Part shown: positions 55,186 to 64,000 of the stretch, one piece after another
How positions within the stretch are numbered: the first letter of the stretch is position 1
How the letters are laid out: each line of letters opens with the position of its first letter
Source of the DNA: Thermopolyspora flexuosa
Lineage (GTDB): Bacteria; Actinomycetota; Actinomycetes; Streptosporangiales; Streptosporangiaceae
Length of the DNA stretch: 64,000 nucleotides
Reading direction: 5' to 3'
Assembly (NCBI RefSeq): GCF_006716785.1
Contig: NZ_VFPQ01000001.1
Span: 3,472,001 to 3,536,000 of the forward strand
The notes under the pieces: model-generated
Databases searched by the model: none
The model's input: only the letters and a program-made list of their open reading frames with translations
Told to the model about the DNA's origin: nothing
Made by a program: the position numbers and the translations under genes

Positions 55186-56030
55186 CGCCCCACCCCCGGA
55201 ACCTGCGGACGGGCGGGCACGGCGATCTTGTCGGCGGACATCACGCCGGTGTGACGCACCACCCCGGCCGGCCGGTGCCCGCGCGCCTCACGGGCGGGCA
55301 CGACCCCCGCCCACCACGGCACCGGTTCGAGACCTCCGGGCCATCCGGCTCCGTCCGCACCGACGGCACACTCCGCCACCCGCATCCGCCGAATACTGCC
55401 GGGGACATCGGCGACCTCCGGCATCGTCCCCCCTCACCGTCCACCCACGCTTCCCGGCTCCTTACCCCAGATTTACCGCCCCGCGACGGTTGGAGAGAAC
55501 GATTTCCGGAAGCGGGCGGATACGGCGTGCCGCATTCTCCACGGCAGAGCCAGACTCACGGGACGATATCCGACATTTCGGACAGAGCTGACCCGGCATT
55601 TCGGACACCGCAGGCGGAGAAAAATACAACAGCGGAGAGATTACGCCTCCCCGCGAATGAACGGGCTGCGCGTTGCCGGGAAAAGCACTGGGCGGCCGGA
55701 CCATCGTCACCGCACCCGTACCGTGCGCACGAGGCCACGCCGGCGGGAAGCCCGGGCCACGGCCCGGGGATCGCGGGTGGCGGCGATGACGCCGGCGGAA
55801 GCGGACCCACCGTGCGGATGCCGGAGCGGACCGCCCGCCGTGACAACCGGCACACGACAGCCGCGAGCGCGTGCACGACCGGCCGGCACGGGTGCGCGTG
55901 GCGAGCGACGGCGACGGTGGCGTCGCCCACCAGGCGCCGACCCGATCCGCCCGCGAGACCGCGTCCGGCGCGCACGCGACCCCATATCGGCGTGCCGCAC
56001 GCGGCGGATCAGGGTGCACGGATCGGACGG
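55186..56030. other. Long gene-free region
   Basis: An 845-bp stretch with no convincing gene on either strand. A part with lower GC (about 55470-55680) contains two direct repeats, CATTTCGGACA at 55574-55584 and 55597-55607, 23 bp apart. The promoter of the leftward tail-anchored-protein gene should lie at its left end. An open frame on the minus strand (55556-55975) lacks any recognisable motif and is not called. Confidence 0.55.
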
Positions 56031-56723
56031 CTAGACCGCGAGCAGCCGGTGGACCTCCTCGCCGCGCAGCTCGTCGGCCGAGCCGGAGTGGACCACGTGG
56101 CCCGCGTCGAGAATGAGGAAGCGATCGGCCATGCGCAGGGCCAGGTCCACGTACTGCTCCACCAGCAGCACCGCCAGGCCAGAGGCGTGCAGGCGTTCGA
56201 TCGCTTCCTCGATTTCGAGGATAATCGACGGCTGGATGCCCTCGGTCGGCTCGTCGAGGATGAGCAGCTTGGGCCGGGTGACCAGGGCGCGGGCGATCGC
56301 GAGCTGCTGCTGCTGGCCGCCGGAGAGGAACCCGGCGCGGCGCTTGAGCAGCGGCTTGAGCCGGGGGAAGATCTCCAGCGCCTCGTCGATCGCGCTCTCG
56401 TCCCGGTGCGGCGAGGCCTCGAGCGTCACCAGCAGGTTGCCGAGCACGCTGAGCTGCGGGAAGGTCTCGTGGCCCTGGGGCACGTAGCCCATGCCGAGCC
56501 GTACCCGCTCGTGCGGCTTGAGCTTGGTGACGTCGCGCCCCTCGAAGGTGACCGTGCCCGCGGTGGCGGGGATCACCCCCATGATCGTGTTCAGCAGCGT
56601 GGTCTTGCCGACGCCGTTCCGGCCCATGACGCACACGAGCTGCCCGGGCTCGACGTCGAGCGAGACCCCGAACAGCACCCGCGCGCGGCCGTACCCCGAC
56701 TCAAGACCGCGGACCGACAGCAC
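56031..56723 (-). CDS. urtE: Urea ABC transporter ATPase UrtE
   Basis: A 230-residue ATPase of the LivF/UrtE type: Walker A GRNGVGKT, YVPQGHETFPQLSV, signature LSGGQQQQ, LLILDEPTEGIQP and LVEQYVDLAL. The GTG start directly follows the urtD stop, with no gap. It ends the urtABCDE operon, which faces urease and imports urea. Confidence 0.94.
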   Translation of the reverse strand: MLSVRGLESGYGRARVLFGVSLDVEPGQLVCVMGRNGVGKTTLLNTIMGVIPATAGTVTFEGRDVTKLKPHERVRLGMGYVPQGHETFPQLSVLGNLLVTLEASPHRDESAIDEALEIFPRLKPLLKRRAGFLSGGQQQQLAIARALVTRPKLLILDEPTEGIQPSIILEIEEAIERLHASGLAVLLVEQYVDLALRMADRFLILDAGHVVHSGSADELRGEEVHRLLAV

Positions 56724-57509
56724 CTATCCCACCTCCCCGGGCACCGGCTGGGCGGCCCGGCCGAGATAGACCTCGCGCACCTTCGGGTCGTTCCGCACCT
56801 GGTCCACCGAGCCTTCCATCAGCACCTTGCCCTCGTGCAACACCGTGACGACCGAGGCGTGACGGCGCAGGAAATCCATGTCGTGCTCGATCACGATCAC
56901 CGTGTGCTCCTCGGCGATCCGGGTGAGCAGCTCTCCGGTGCGGGCACGCTCCTCCTTCGACATGCCGGCCACCGGCTCGTCGAGCAGCAGCAGCCGCGGT
57001 TCCTGCGCGATCAACATGCCGATCTCGAGCCATTGGCGCTGGCCGTGAGAGAGCGTGCCGGCGGCGCTGTCGGCGAGATCGGTGAGTCCTGTGACCTCCA
57101 GTGCCCGCGCCACCGCGTCCGAAACACCCTTTCTGCGCCGCAGCAGCGACCACAGCGGCCTGCGGAACGACGCGGCGAGGTCGAGGTTCTCCACGACGGT
57201 GAGCTCCTCGAACACCACCGACGTCTGGAAGGTACGGCCCACGCCCATGCGGACGATCTCGTGTTCCCTGCGGCCGACCAGCTCGGCCCCGGCGAACCGC
57301 ACCGACCCGGTGGCGGGCCGGGTGAGGCCGGTGATCACGTCGACCAGGGTGGTCTTCCCCGCGCCGTTCGGGCCGATCAGGAAGCGCAGCTCGCCCTTTG
57401 CGACGGTGAGGTCGACGCCGTCGAGCGCGCGGAAGCCGTCGAAGACCACCGACAGGTCGCGGATCTCCAGCAGCGGCTCCGCGGCCGGGCCGCCTCCGTT
57501 GACGCTCAT
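56724..57509 (-). CDS. urtD: Urea ABC transporter ATPase UrtD
   Basis: A 261-residue ATPase with Walker A GPNGAGKT, GRTFQTSVVFEELTV, signature LSHGQRQW (as in UrtD rather than the usual LSGGQ), Walker B LLLLDEPVAGM and IEHDMDFLRRHA. Those variants are typical of UrtD. ATG overlaps the urtC stop by four bases. Confidence 0.95.
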   Translation of the reverse strand: MSVNGGGPAAEPLLEIRDLSVVFDGFRALDGVDLTVAKGELRFLIGPNGAGKTTLVDVITGLTRPATGSVRFAGAELVGRREHEIVRMGVGRTFQTSVVFEELTVVENLDLAASFRRPLWSLLRRRKGVSDAVARALEVTGLTDLADSAAGTLSHGQRQWLEIGMLIAQEPRLLLLDEPVAGMSKEERARTGELLTRIAEEHTVIVIEHDMDFLRRHASVVTVLHEGKVLMEGSVDQVRNDPKVREVYLGRAAQPVPGEVG

Positions 57510-58657
57510 GCCGCCTCCTTCGCCTCACGCGCCGCCCATCCCGGCCGGGCCCGCCGCCACCGGGCGACCGCGTCCCGGGCCGAGGCGAGCAGCCCGGCCA
57601 CGCCGCCGGGGGCGAGGGTCATGACGAGGATGAACAGCGCGCCCTGCAGGTAGAGCCAGCCGCCGGCGAACTCCTCGCTGAAGGCGGTCTTGGCGTAGTT
57701 CATCAGCACCGCGCCGAGCACCGCGCCGCCGAGCGCGTACCGGCCGCCGACCGCGACCATGACGACGAACTCGAGCGACGGCACCACGCCGAGCAGCGCG
57801 GGCGAGATGATGCCGACCACCGGGACGAACAGCGCGCCCGCGATGCCCGCCATGCCCGCCGCGACCGCGAAGGTGATCGTCTTGACCACGGCCGGGTCGT
57901 AGCCGAGGAACCGCACCCGGTCCTCGGCGTCCCGCACCGCCACCAGCAGCCTGCCGAAGCGGCTGCGGGCGAGCTGCCAGGCGAACAGGAACAGCACCCC
58001 GAGCGTGATCGCGACCACGAAGTAGAGCCCGCGCTGGGTGCCGTCGGCGGCGAGGTCCTGGCCGAACAGCTCGAAGAAGTTCGTCAGGCCGTTGGTGCCG
58101 CCGGTGAGCCCCTGCTGGCCGACGAGCAGGATCACCAGGGCGGCGGCGAGCGCCTGGGTGAGGATCGCGAAGTACGCGCCGCGCACCCGGCGGCGGAACA
58201 CGAGCAGGCCGAGCACGGTGGCGATCGCGACCGGCAGCACCACGGCCGCGGCGAGCGCGAAGGCCGGGCTGCGGAACGGCGCCCACAGCGCGGGCAGCGT
58301 CTCGACCCCGCTCCACACCATGAAGTCGGGCAGCTCGCCTCCGGCGTCGTTGAGCTTGAGGTACATGCCCATCGAGTAGCCGCCGATGCCGAAGAACACC
58401 CCCTGCCCGAGGGTGAGCATGCCGCCCCGGCCCCAGGCGAGGCCGATGCCGAGGGCGACGATCGCGTAGCACAGGTACTTGGCGAGCAGGTTCAGCCGGA
58501 ACGGCTCGAGCGCGACCGGCGCCACGGCGAGCAGGAGCAGCGCGACCACGACGAACAGCCCGGGCCCGGACCGCGCCGCCTCGGTGACGCGGGCGAGCGC
58601 GGCGGGCCGCCGCCGCTGCACGGGCCGCTCCGGAACGGTCTTCAACGTGACGGTCAT
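57506..58657 (-). CDS. urtC: Urea ABC transporter permease UrtC
   Basis: A 383-residue branched-chain-amino-acid-type permease with about ten membrane segments. Markers: GRGGMLTLGQGVFFGIGGYSMG, GQQGLTGGTNGLTNF and AVRDAEDRVRFLGYD. ATG 58657 overlaps the urtB stop by four bases; the longer upstream frame lies inside urtB. It pairs with UrtB. Confidence 0.95.
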   Translation of the reverse strand: MTVTLKTVPERPVQRRRPAALARVTEAARSGPGLFVVVALLLLAVAPVALEPFRLNLLAKYLCYAIVALGIGLAWGRGGMLTLGQGVFFGIGGYSMGMYLKLNDAGGELPDFMVWSGVETLPALWAPFRSPAFALAAAVVLPVAIATVLGLLVFRRRVRGAYFAILTQALAAALVILLVGQQGLTGGTNGLTNFFELFGQDLAADGTQRGLYFVVAITLGVLFLFAWQLARSRFGRLLVAVRDAEDRVRFLGYDPAVVKTITFAVAAGMAGIAGALFVPVVGIISPALLGVVPSLEFVVMVAVGGRYALGGAVLGAVLMNYAKTAFSEEFAGGWLYLQGALFILVMTLAPGGVAGLLASARDAVARWRRARPGWAAREAKEAA

Positions 58658-59532
58658 GTGAGCGCCCTCGATCGGAGAACGAACAGGCCCTGCGGCCGGA
58701 TCTGCAGGAACGCGATGATCACCGCGAAGACGATCACCTTCGCGAGGCTCGCGTTCGTCCAGAACTCGGCGTAGGAGTTGAGCAGCCCGAGCCCGAACGC
58801 GGCGAGTACGGCGCCGCCGAGCCGGCCGAGGCCCCCGCACACGACCACGAGGAACGCGTCCACGATGTAGTACGTGCCGAGGGTCGGGCCGACGGGCCCG
58901 ATCAGGGTGAGCGCGACGCCGGCGATGCCGGCGAGGCCCGAGCCGATGAAGAACGTGAGCTGGTCCACCCGGCCGGTGTTGATGCCGCCGATCGCGGCGA
59001 GCTGCCGGTTCTGCATCACCGCCTGCATCCGGCGGCCCTGGGAGGACCGGGCGAGGTAGGCCCAGATCGCCAGCACGCAGCCGACGGCGAGGGCGAGGAT
59101 GAACAGCCGCGCGTACGGGATCTGCGTGCCGAACAGCGGCAGCCCGCCGCTGAGCCAGGTCGGGGCCACCACCTGGACGTTCGGCGCGCCGAACAGGTCC
59201 CGCGCGAGCTGCTGCAGCACCAGGCTCACGCCCCAGGTGAGCAGCAGCGTGTCGAGCGGGCGGCCGTAGAAGCGGCGGATCGCCAGCCGTTCCAGCAGCC
59301 AGCCCATCGCGCCCGCGACGATGAAGGCGACCGGCAGCGCCACCGGCACCGCCGCGGTGCCGACGACGGCCTGCAGCAGGTAGGCGGTGTAGGCCCCGGC
59401 CATGATGAACTCGCCGTGGGCCATGTTGATCACGCCCATCTGGCCGAACGTGAACGTGAGGCCGAGCGCGATGAGCAGCAGCACGGCCGCGATCGACAGG
59501 CCGACGGGCAACTGGTTGAGAAAGGCCTGCAC
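58654..59532 (-). CDS. urtB: Urea ABC transporter permease UrtB
   Basis: A 292-residue permease. Markers: LGLTFTFGQMGVINMAHGEF, RRFYGRPLDTLLLTWGVSL, MQNRQLAAIGGINTGRVD and VFAVIIAFLQIRPQGLF. The GTG at 59530-59532 has AAGGAG seven bases upstream; an upstream ATG would add 31 unconserved residues. It follows urtA after a 138-bp gap. Confidence 0.95.
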   Translation of the reverse strand: MQAFLNQLPVGLSIAAVLLLIALGLTFTFGQMGVINMAHGEFIMAGAYTAYLLQAVVGTAAVPVALPVAFIVAGAMGWLLERLAIRRFYGRPLDTLLLTWGVSLVLQQLARDLFGAPNVQVVAPTWLSGGLPLFGTQIPYARLFILALAVGCVLAIWAYLARSSQGRRMQAVMQNRQLAAIGGINTGRVDQLTFFIGSGLAGIAGVALTLIGPVGPTLGTYYIVDAFLVVVCGGLGRLGGAVLAAFGLGLLNSYAEFWTNASLAKVIVFAVIIAFLQIRPQGLFVLRSRALT

Positions 59533-59670
59533 TCCGGCTCCTTGGATGGTCGACGTCCGGAAGGTCGGTCCTGTGGGGCCGCCCGGCGGCCGCGGACCCG
59601 GGTACGGCCGGCCGGGGGAGCGCATCCCGGCCGGCCGCCGCGTGCCCCGCGGCCCGGGCGTGCCCTGCGA

Positions 59671-60918
59671 TCAGCTCAGGCCGCCCGCCCAGGAGTAGGT
59701 CTTCAGGTACGGGTCGGGCTTGATCGGCTCGCCGGAGTTCCACACCTCCCGGATCAGGCCGTCCTTCTCGATGACGCCGATGCGCGCCGTCTTGTACAGG
59801 TGCTGGTTCTCACCGTCGATCGTGACCGTGCCCTCGGGGCGCTTCAGGGAGATGCCGGCCGCGGCCTTCTTGACCGCCTCCACCTCGGTGGTGCCGGCCT
59901 TCTTGACCGCCTCGGCCCACAGGTAGACCGCGTTGTAGCCGGCCTCCATCGGGTCGGAGGTCACCCGGTCCTCGCCGTACCGGGCCTTGAACGCCTTGAC
60001 GAAGGCCTCGTTCTCCGGCAGGTCGGTGGTCTGGTAGTAGTTCCACGCCACCAGGTGGCCGGCGATGTTGTCGACGCCGATGCCCTTGACCTCCTCCTCG
60101 GCGATGCTCACCGACATCACCGGCGTGTCCTCGGCGGTCACCCCGGCGCTCTTGAGCTGCTTGAAGAACGCCACGTTGCTGTCGCCGTTGAGGGTGTTGA
60201 ACACCGCGTCCGGCTTGGCGTCGACGATCTTGTTCACCAGGGTGCTGTACTCGGTGTGGCCGAGCGGCGTGTACTCCTCACCGAGGATCTCCATGCCGTT
60301 CGCCGCCGCGTACGCCTTGATGATCTTGTTGGCGGTGCGGGGGAAGACGTAGTCGCTGCCGACGAGGAAGATCCGCTTCTTCCCCTCCTCCTTCAGGTAG
60401 TCGAGCGCCGGGACGATCTGCTGGTTGGTGGTGGCGCCGGTGTAGAAGATGTACGGCGAGCTCTCCAGGCCCTCGTACTGGACCGGGTACCACAGCAGCG
60501 CCTTGCGCCGTTCGAAGACCGGCAGCATCGCCTTGCGGCTCGCCGAGGTCCAGCCGCCGAACACGGTGGCGACCTTGTCCTGGGTGATGAGCTTGTCGGC
60601 CTTCTCGGCGAACGTCGGCCAGTCCGATGCGCCGTCCTCGACGATCGGCTCGAGCTTCTTGCCGAGCACGCCGCCCGCCGCGTTGATCTCCTCGATGGCG
60701 AGCATCTCCGCGTCCTTCACGGTGACCTCGCTGATCGCCATCGTCCCGCTCAGCGAGTGCAGGATGCCGACCTTGATCGTGTCCCCGGCGCCGGCTCCGC
60801 CGCCGGCGGCCCCACCCTCGGTCTGGCTCGTTCCACTCCCGCACGCGGCGAGACCGACGATCGACGCGACGACGAGCGCGCCGACTCTCAACACGACCGG
60901 CCAGGTTGTTTTCCGCAA
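59671..60918 (-). CDS. urtA: Urea ABC transporter substrate-binding protein UrtA
   Basis: A 415-residue precursor with a lipobox LAAC (Cys26) and a periplasmic binding-protein fold: [70 protein letters not shown] and ADDTPVMS-like strands. This pattern is specific to UrtA. The TTG at 60916-60918 has GGGAGGAC four bases upstream and gives a normal signal peptide. ATG 61026 would add 36 odd residues ahead of it. It diverges from the urease operon. Confidence 0.92.
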   Translation of the reverse strand: MRKTTWPVVLRVGALVVASIVGLAACGSGTSQTEGGAAGGGAGAGDTIKVGILHSLSGTMAISEVTVKDAEMLAIEEINAAGGVLGKKLEPIVEDGASDWPTFAEKADKLITQDKVATVFGGWTSASRKAMLPVFERRKALLWYPVQYEGLESSPYIFYTGATTNQQIVPALDYLKEEGKKRIFLVGSDYVFPRTANKIIKAYAAANGMEILGEEYTPLGHTEYSTLVNKIVDAKPDAVFNTLNGDSNVAFFKQLKSAGVTAEDTPVMSVSIAEEEVKGIGVDNIAGHLVAWNYYQTTDLPENEAFVKAFKARYGEDRVTSDPMEAGYNAVYLWAEAVKKAGTTEVEAVKKAAAGISLKRPEGTVTIDGENQHLYKTARIGVIEKDGLIREVWNSGEPIKPDPYLKTYSWAGGLS

Positions 60919-61125
60919 CTGTCCTCCCTGCGGCTTGGCCCCCGCGCTTGCATCTGCCGACAAGGTGACGTTGCGAAATTTCCCGGCATGTTCCGCAAAG
61001 TTAATTGCTGTTTGCGGGAGATTCACAGGTGACGTTTATTCACCGAAAGCTCGCCCACGAGAGGTGACACATCGCCGAAATGGCGGATTAACGCGGTGGA
61101 AACCGCCGTTCCCTACTGTCCGGCC
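60919..61125. promoter_or_regulatory. Divergent urt/ure promoter region
   Basis: The region holds both the urea-importer and urease promoters. GGTGAC occurs three times, at 60964, 61028 and 61063, each followed within 5 to 11 bp by GAAA. This loosely recalls GlnR sites (GTnAC with GaAAC), though the spacing varies. TACTGT at 61114-61119 lies six bases before the ureA ATG and fits a leaderless message. GCGGT-N4-ACCGC at 61093-61106 is a short inverted repeat just ahead of it. Confidence 0.4.
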
Positions 61126-61428
61126 ATGCGGCTCACTCCACATGAACAGGAGCGTCTGCTCATTCACGTCGCCGCGAGCCTGGCGCGGGAGCGCAGGGCC
61201 CGCGGGCTGCGCCTCAACCATCCCGAGGCGACCGCGATCATCGCCGCCTACCTGCTGGAGGGCGCGCGGGACGGGCAGAGCGTGGCCGACCTGATGGAGG
61301 GCGGGCGCAAGGTGCTGCGCCGCGAGGACGTCATGGAAGGCGTGCCCGAGATGCTCGAGTCGGTGCAGGTCGAGGCGACCTTCCCCGACGGCACGAAGCT
61401 GGTCACCGTCCACAACCCGATCCCATGA
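61126..61428 (+). CDS. ureA: Urease gamma subunit
   Basis: A 100-residue UreA, the usual length: [43 protein letters not shown] and [17 protein letters not shown]. It is the smallest subunit of nickel urease. ATG 61126 matches the family start; a GTG upstream (61096) would add ten residues. It has no ribosome site but a -10-like box six bases ahead, so the message is probably leaderless. Confidence 0.96.
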   Translation: MRLTPHEQERLLIHVAASLARERRARGLRLNHPEATAIIAAYLLEGARDGQSVADLMEGGRKVLRREDVMEGVPEMLESVQVEATFPDGTKLVTVHNPIP

Positions 61429-61769
61429 GCGCCACCGGCATCAGCGGCGCGCCCGGCGAGATCGTCTTCGGCCGCGGCGGAATCCCGCTCAACCCGGGCC
61501 GCGAGCGCCGTACCGTCCGGGTGGTGAACACCGCGGACCGGCCGATCCAGGTCGGCTCGCACTACCACTTCGCCGCCGCCAACCCGGGGCTGGAGTTCGA
61601 CCGCGAGGCCGCCTGGGGCATGCGCCTCGACGTGCCCGCCGGCACCGCGGTCCGGTTCGAGCCGGGGGTGGCGCGCGACGTCACGCTGGTACCGATCAGC
61701 GGCCGGCGGGTCGTTCCGGGCCTGCGCCCGGAGTGGGCCGGGCCGCTCGACAGGGGGTCCGATGGCTGA
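61425..61769 (+). CDS. ureB: Urease beta subunit
   Basis: A 114-residue Ure[40 protein letters not shown], and [18 protein letters not shown]. It overlaps ureA by four bases (ATGA) and ureC by eight. Structural subunit next to the active site. Confidence 0.96.
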   Translation: MSATGISGAPGEIVFGRGGIPLNPGRERRTVRVVNTADRPIQVGSHYHFAAANPGLEFDREAAWGMRLDVPAGTAVRFEPGVARDVTLVPISGRRVVPGLRPEWAGPLDRGSDG

Positions 61770-63504
61770 GCGGCCCGACCTTCCCACCATCGACCGCGCC
61801 CGCTACGCGGCGCTGTACGGCCCCACCCGGGGCGACCGGGTACGGCTCGCCGACACCGACCTGTACGTGGAGATCACCGAGGATCTCAGCATGGGCCCGG
61901 CCGGGGCCGGGGACGAGGTGGTGTTCGGCGGCGGCAAGGTGATCCGCGAGTCGATGGGCCAGGCCCGCGCCACCCGGGCCGAGGGCGCGCCCGACCTGGT
62001 GATCACGGGCGCGGTGATCCTCGACTACTGGGGCGTGGTGAAGGCCGACATCGGGGTGCGCGACGGGCGGATCGTCGCGATCGGCAAGGCCGGCAACCCG
62101 GACACCATGGACGGGGTGCACCCGGACCTGGTGATCGGGCCGTCCACCGAGGTGATCGCCGGGAACGGCAAGATCGTCACCGCCGGGGCGATCGACTCGC
62201 ACGTGCACCTCATCTGCCCGCAGATCGTGGACGAGGCGCTCGCCGCCGGGGTCACCACGCTGATCGGCGGCGGCACCGGCCCGGCCGAGGGCACCAAGGC
62301 GACCACGGTCACCGGCGGCTGGTACCTGCCGCGCATGCTCGAGGCGATGGACGGCATGCCGGTCAACGTCGCCCTGCTCGGCAAGGGCAACACGGTGAAC
62401 GAACAGGCCCTGTTCGAGCAGCTGCGGCTCGGCGCGAGCGGCTTCAAGCTGCACGAGGACTGGGGCACCACGCCCGCCGCGATCGACGCCTGCCTGCGGG
62501 TGGCGGACGCGGCCGGGGTGCAGGTGGCGATCCACACCGACACGCTCAACGAGGCCGGGTTCGTGGAGTCCACGCTCGCCGCGATCGGCGACCGGGTGAT
62601 CCACGCCTACCACACCGAGGGGGCGGGCGGCGGGCACGCGCCCGACATCATCACCATGGCCGGGTACGCCAACGTGCTGCCGTCGTCCACCAACCCGACC
62701 CGGCCGTACACGGTGAACACCCTCCACGAGCACCTCGACATGCTCATGGTGTGCCACCACCTCAACCCGGCGGTGCCCGAGGACCTGGCGTTCGCCGAGT
62801 CGCGCATCCGGCCGACCACGATGGCCGCCGAGGACGTGCTGCACGACATCGGCGCGATCTCGATGATCGGCTCGGACTCGCAGGCGATGGGCCGGGTCGG
62901 GGAGACGATCATCCGGACCTGGCAGACCGCGCACGTGATGAAGCACCGGCGGGGCGCGCTCGGCTGCGCGGGCGGCAACCCGGCCGACAACTTCCGCGCC
63001 CAGCGGTACGTCGCGAAGTACACGATCTGCCCGGCGATCGCGCACGGGCTCGACGCGCACGTCGGCTCGGTCGAGGTGGGCAAGCTCGCCGACCTCGTGC
63101 TGTGGGACTTCGCGTTCTTCGGGGTCAAGCCGCACCTCGTGCTCAAGGGCGGCATGATCGCCTACGCCCAGATGGGCGACGCGAACGCCTCCATCCCGAG
63201 CCCGCAGCCGGTGCTCCCCCGCCCGATGTTCGGCGCGGCGCCCGCGGCCGCCGCCGCGACGTCGGTGCACTTCGTCGCGCCGCAGGCGATCGAGGCGGGC
63301 CTCGCCGACCGGCTCGCGGTACGGCGGCGGCTGGTGCCGGTCGCGGACGTGCGGGGCCGGGGCAAGGAGTCGATGCCGCACAACGACGCGCTGCCGGAGA
63401 TCACCGTGGATCCGGACACGTTCGAGGTGCGGATCGACGGCGAGGTCGTCGAGCCCGAGCCCGTCGAGCGGCTGCCCATGGCCCAGCGCTACTTCCTGTT
63501 CTGA
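61762..63504 (+). CDS. ureC: Urease alpha (catalytic) subunit
   Basis: A 580-residue amidohydrolase that hydrolyses urea to ammonia and carbamate. It has [10 protein letters not shown] (nickel histidines), GFKLHEDWG with the lysine to be carbamylated, MVCHHLNP (active-site Cys and His) and [13 protein letters not shown] (nickel aspartate). All catalytic residues are in place. It needs UreD/F/G accessory proteins; ureF begins nine bases later. Confidence 0.97.
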   Translation: MAERPDLPTIDRARYAALYGPTRGDRVRLADTDLYVEITEDLSMGPAGAGDEVVFGGGKVIRESMGQARATRAEGAPDLVITGAVILDYWGVVKADIGVRDGRIVAIGKAGNPDTMDGVHPDLVIGPSTEVIAGNGKIVTAGAIDSHVHLICPQIVDEALAAGVTTLIGGGTGPAEGTKATTVTGGWYLPRMLEAMDGMPVNVALLGKGNTVNEQALFEQLRLGASGFKLHEDWGTTPAAIDACLRVADAAGVQVAIHTDTLNEAGFVESTLAAIGDRVIHAYHTEGAGGGHAPDIITMAGYANVLPSSTNPTRPYTVNTLHEHLDMLMVCHHLNPAVPEDLAFAESRIRPTTMAAEDVLHDIGAISMIGSDSQAMGRVGETIIRTWQTAHVMKHRRGALGCAGGNPADNFRAQRYVAKYTICPAIAHGLDAHVGSVEVGKLADLVLWDFAFFGVKPHLVLKGGMIAYAQMGDANASIPSPQPVLPRPMFGAAPAAAAATSVHFVAPQAIEAGLADRLAVRRRLVPVADVRGRGKESMPHNDALPEITVDPDTFEVRIDGEVVEPEPVERLPMAQRYFLF

Positions 63505-63513
63505 CGGGCCGCC

Positions 63514-64000
63514 ATGGGCACGTTGCGATCCGCGGCCGAGGCGCTCACGGGGACGGGCGTGATGGGCGCCTCGGCCGCGCTTCTCCTCATCGCCGACTCC
63601 CGGCTCCCCGCGGGCGGGCACGCCCACTCGGGCGGGGCCGAGGAGGCGGTGCACGCCGGGGCGATCGCCGGCCCCGAGGATCTGGCGCGGTTCCTCCGCG
63701 GCCGGCTCGCCACGGCCGGGCTCGTCGCCGCCGCCCTCGCCGCGGCGGCCTGCCACCTGGCGCGCACGATGGCCACGCGGCCGGGCACGCCCGTGGCCCC
63801 CGCTCCCAACGGGGTCAACGGCGGGCATCCTCCGCCCACCGCCACGGACGACGACGGCGCCTCCCCGGACACCGCCTCCCTCCGGGGCGCCGCCGCCTCC
63901 GGTACGGCGGGCGAGTCCTCACGCCGCCCGCCGGAGGACCTCGCGGCCGGGCACGCGGCACGGTGGCGGGAGCTCGACGCGGAGGCCGACGCGCGCACCG
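63514..64000 (+). CDS. ureF: Urease accessory protein UreF (partial)
   Basis: The first 162 residues of UreF, cut by the right edge. LLLIADSRLPAGGHAHSGGAEEAVHAG is the family N-terminus in part (positions about 24-50). It differs from usual UreF by a low-complexity insert near residues 92-140 (TPVAPAPNGVNGGHPPP and on). UreF helps load nickel into urease. ATG 63514 is the likely start. Confidence 0.87.
   Translation, partial: MGTLRSAAEALTGTGVMGASAALLLIADSRLPAGGHAHSGGAEEAVHAGAIAGPEDLARFLRGRLATAGLVAAALAAAACHLARTMATRPGTPVAPAPNGVNGGHPPPTATDDDGASPDTASLRGAAASGTAGESSRRPPEDLAAGHAARWRELDAEADART

Noticed and set aside
55556-55975. A 139-codon open frame on the minus strand in the gene-free gap
   Set aside because: No motif, no good ribosome site, and residue use looks like translated GC-rich non-coding DNA.
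61696-63828. A 710-residue open frame antisense to ureC
   Set aside because: The sense strand encodes complete urease catalytic residues; the antisense frame is a shadow.

Overview
The window is chromosomal DNA of a high-GC actinobacterium. GC is very high throughout, third codon positions are almost all G/C, GTG and a few TTG starts are common, and several genes appear to be leaderless. Gene content (zinc uptake plus zur, recO-uppS, an actinobacterial-type leuA, DUF397 genes, a trypsin-STAND-WD40 gene, and a kinase carrying a cellulase-like domain) fits an aerobic, mycelial, probably cellulose-associated member of the Streptosporangiales. The genus is not proven by what can be seen here. No rRNA, tRNA, CRISPR array, insertion sequence or phage gene was recognised.

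Left part (1-22 kb). A broken trypsin-STAND-WD40 gene is followed by a small ABC exporter, a LuxR-type regulator and a hydroxypyruvate isomerase-like enzyme. Next comes an NAD-linked formate dehydrogenase operon, in which the catalytic polypeptide is split and the pieces are out of order, ending with fdhD. A Zur-boxed zinc ABC importer operon ends in zur itself. Then come a DMT exporter, a CGNR regulator, uppS-recO, and a CDP-alcohol phosphatidyltransferase with its DUF5941 partner.

Middle part (22-29 kb). Here are a drug-type ABC exporter with a divergent TetR regulator and clear operator, a frameshifted TetR gene, two tandem DUF397 genes, and a decayed fragment that copies part of a nearby TetR gene. 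These are followed by an oxidoreductase/TetR pair with a shared operator and an Lrp-ddaH-rocD arginine/ornithine unit.

Nitrogen-scavenging part (29-46 kb). After a PhoD-type phosphatase lies a tightly packed seven-gene operon: formamidase, binding protein, luciferase-like monooxygenase, ATPase, two different permeases and flavin reductase. It looks like an uptake-and-oxidation system for an unidentified nitrogen compound that ends in formamide. It is preceded by a large GAF/PucR-type regulator. Nearby are a SelT/W/H-type protein, a GntR regulator, an amidase fused to an NTF2-like (AtzH/HpxY-type) domain, ureidoglycolate lyase, two DJ-1 superfamily proteins, and an epimerase/TetR pair with clear palindromes.

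Right part (46-64 kb). leuA has a possible leucine-rich leader peptide. Next to it is the most unusual gene here: a transmembrane Ser/Thr kinase whose outer domain is a family-6 cellulase fold that has lost key catalytic residues. Convergent with it is a 1171-residue tail-anchored protein with a very long disordered middle. The window ends with the divergent urea importer urtABCDE and the urease operon ureABC-ureF (cut by the right edge). Formate from formamide could feed the formate dehydrogenase, and urea import feeds urease. These links are inferences from gene content.
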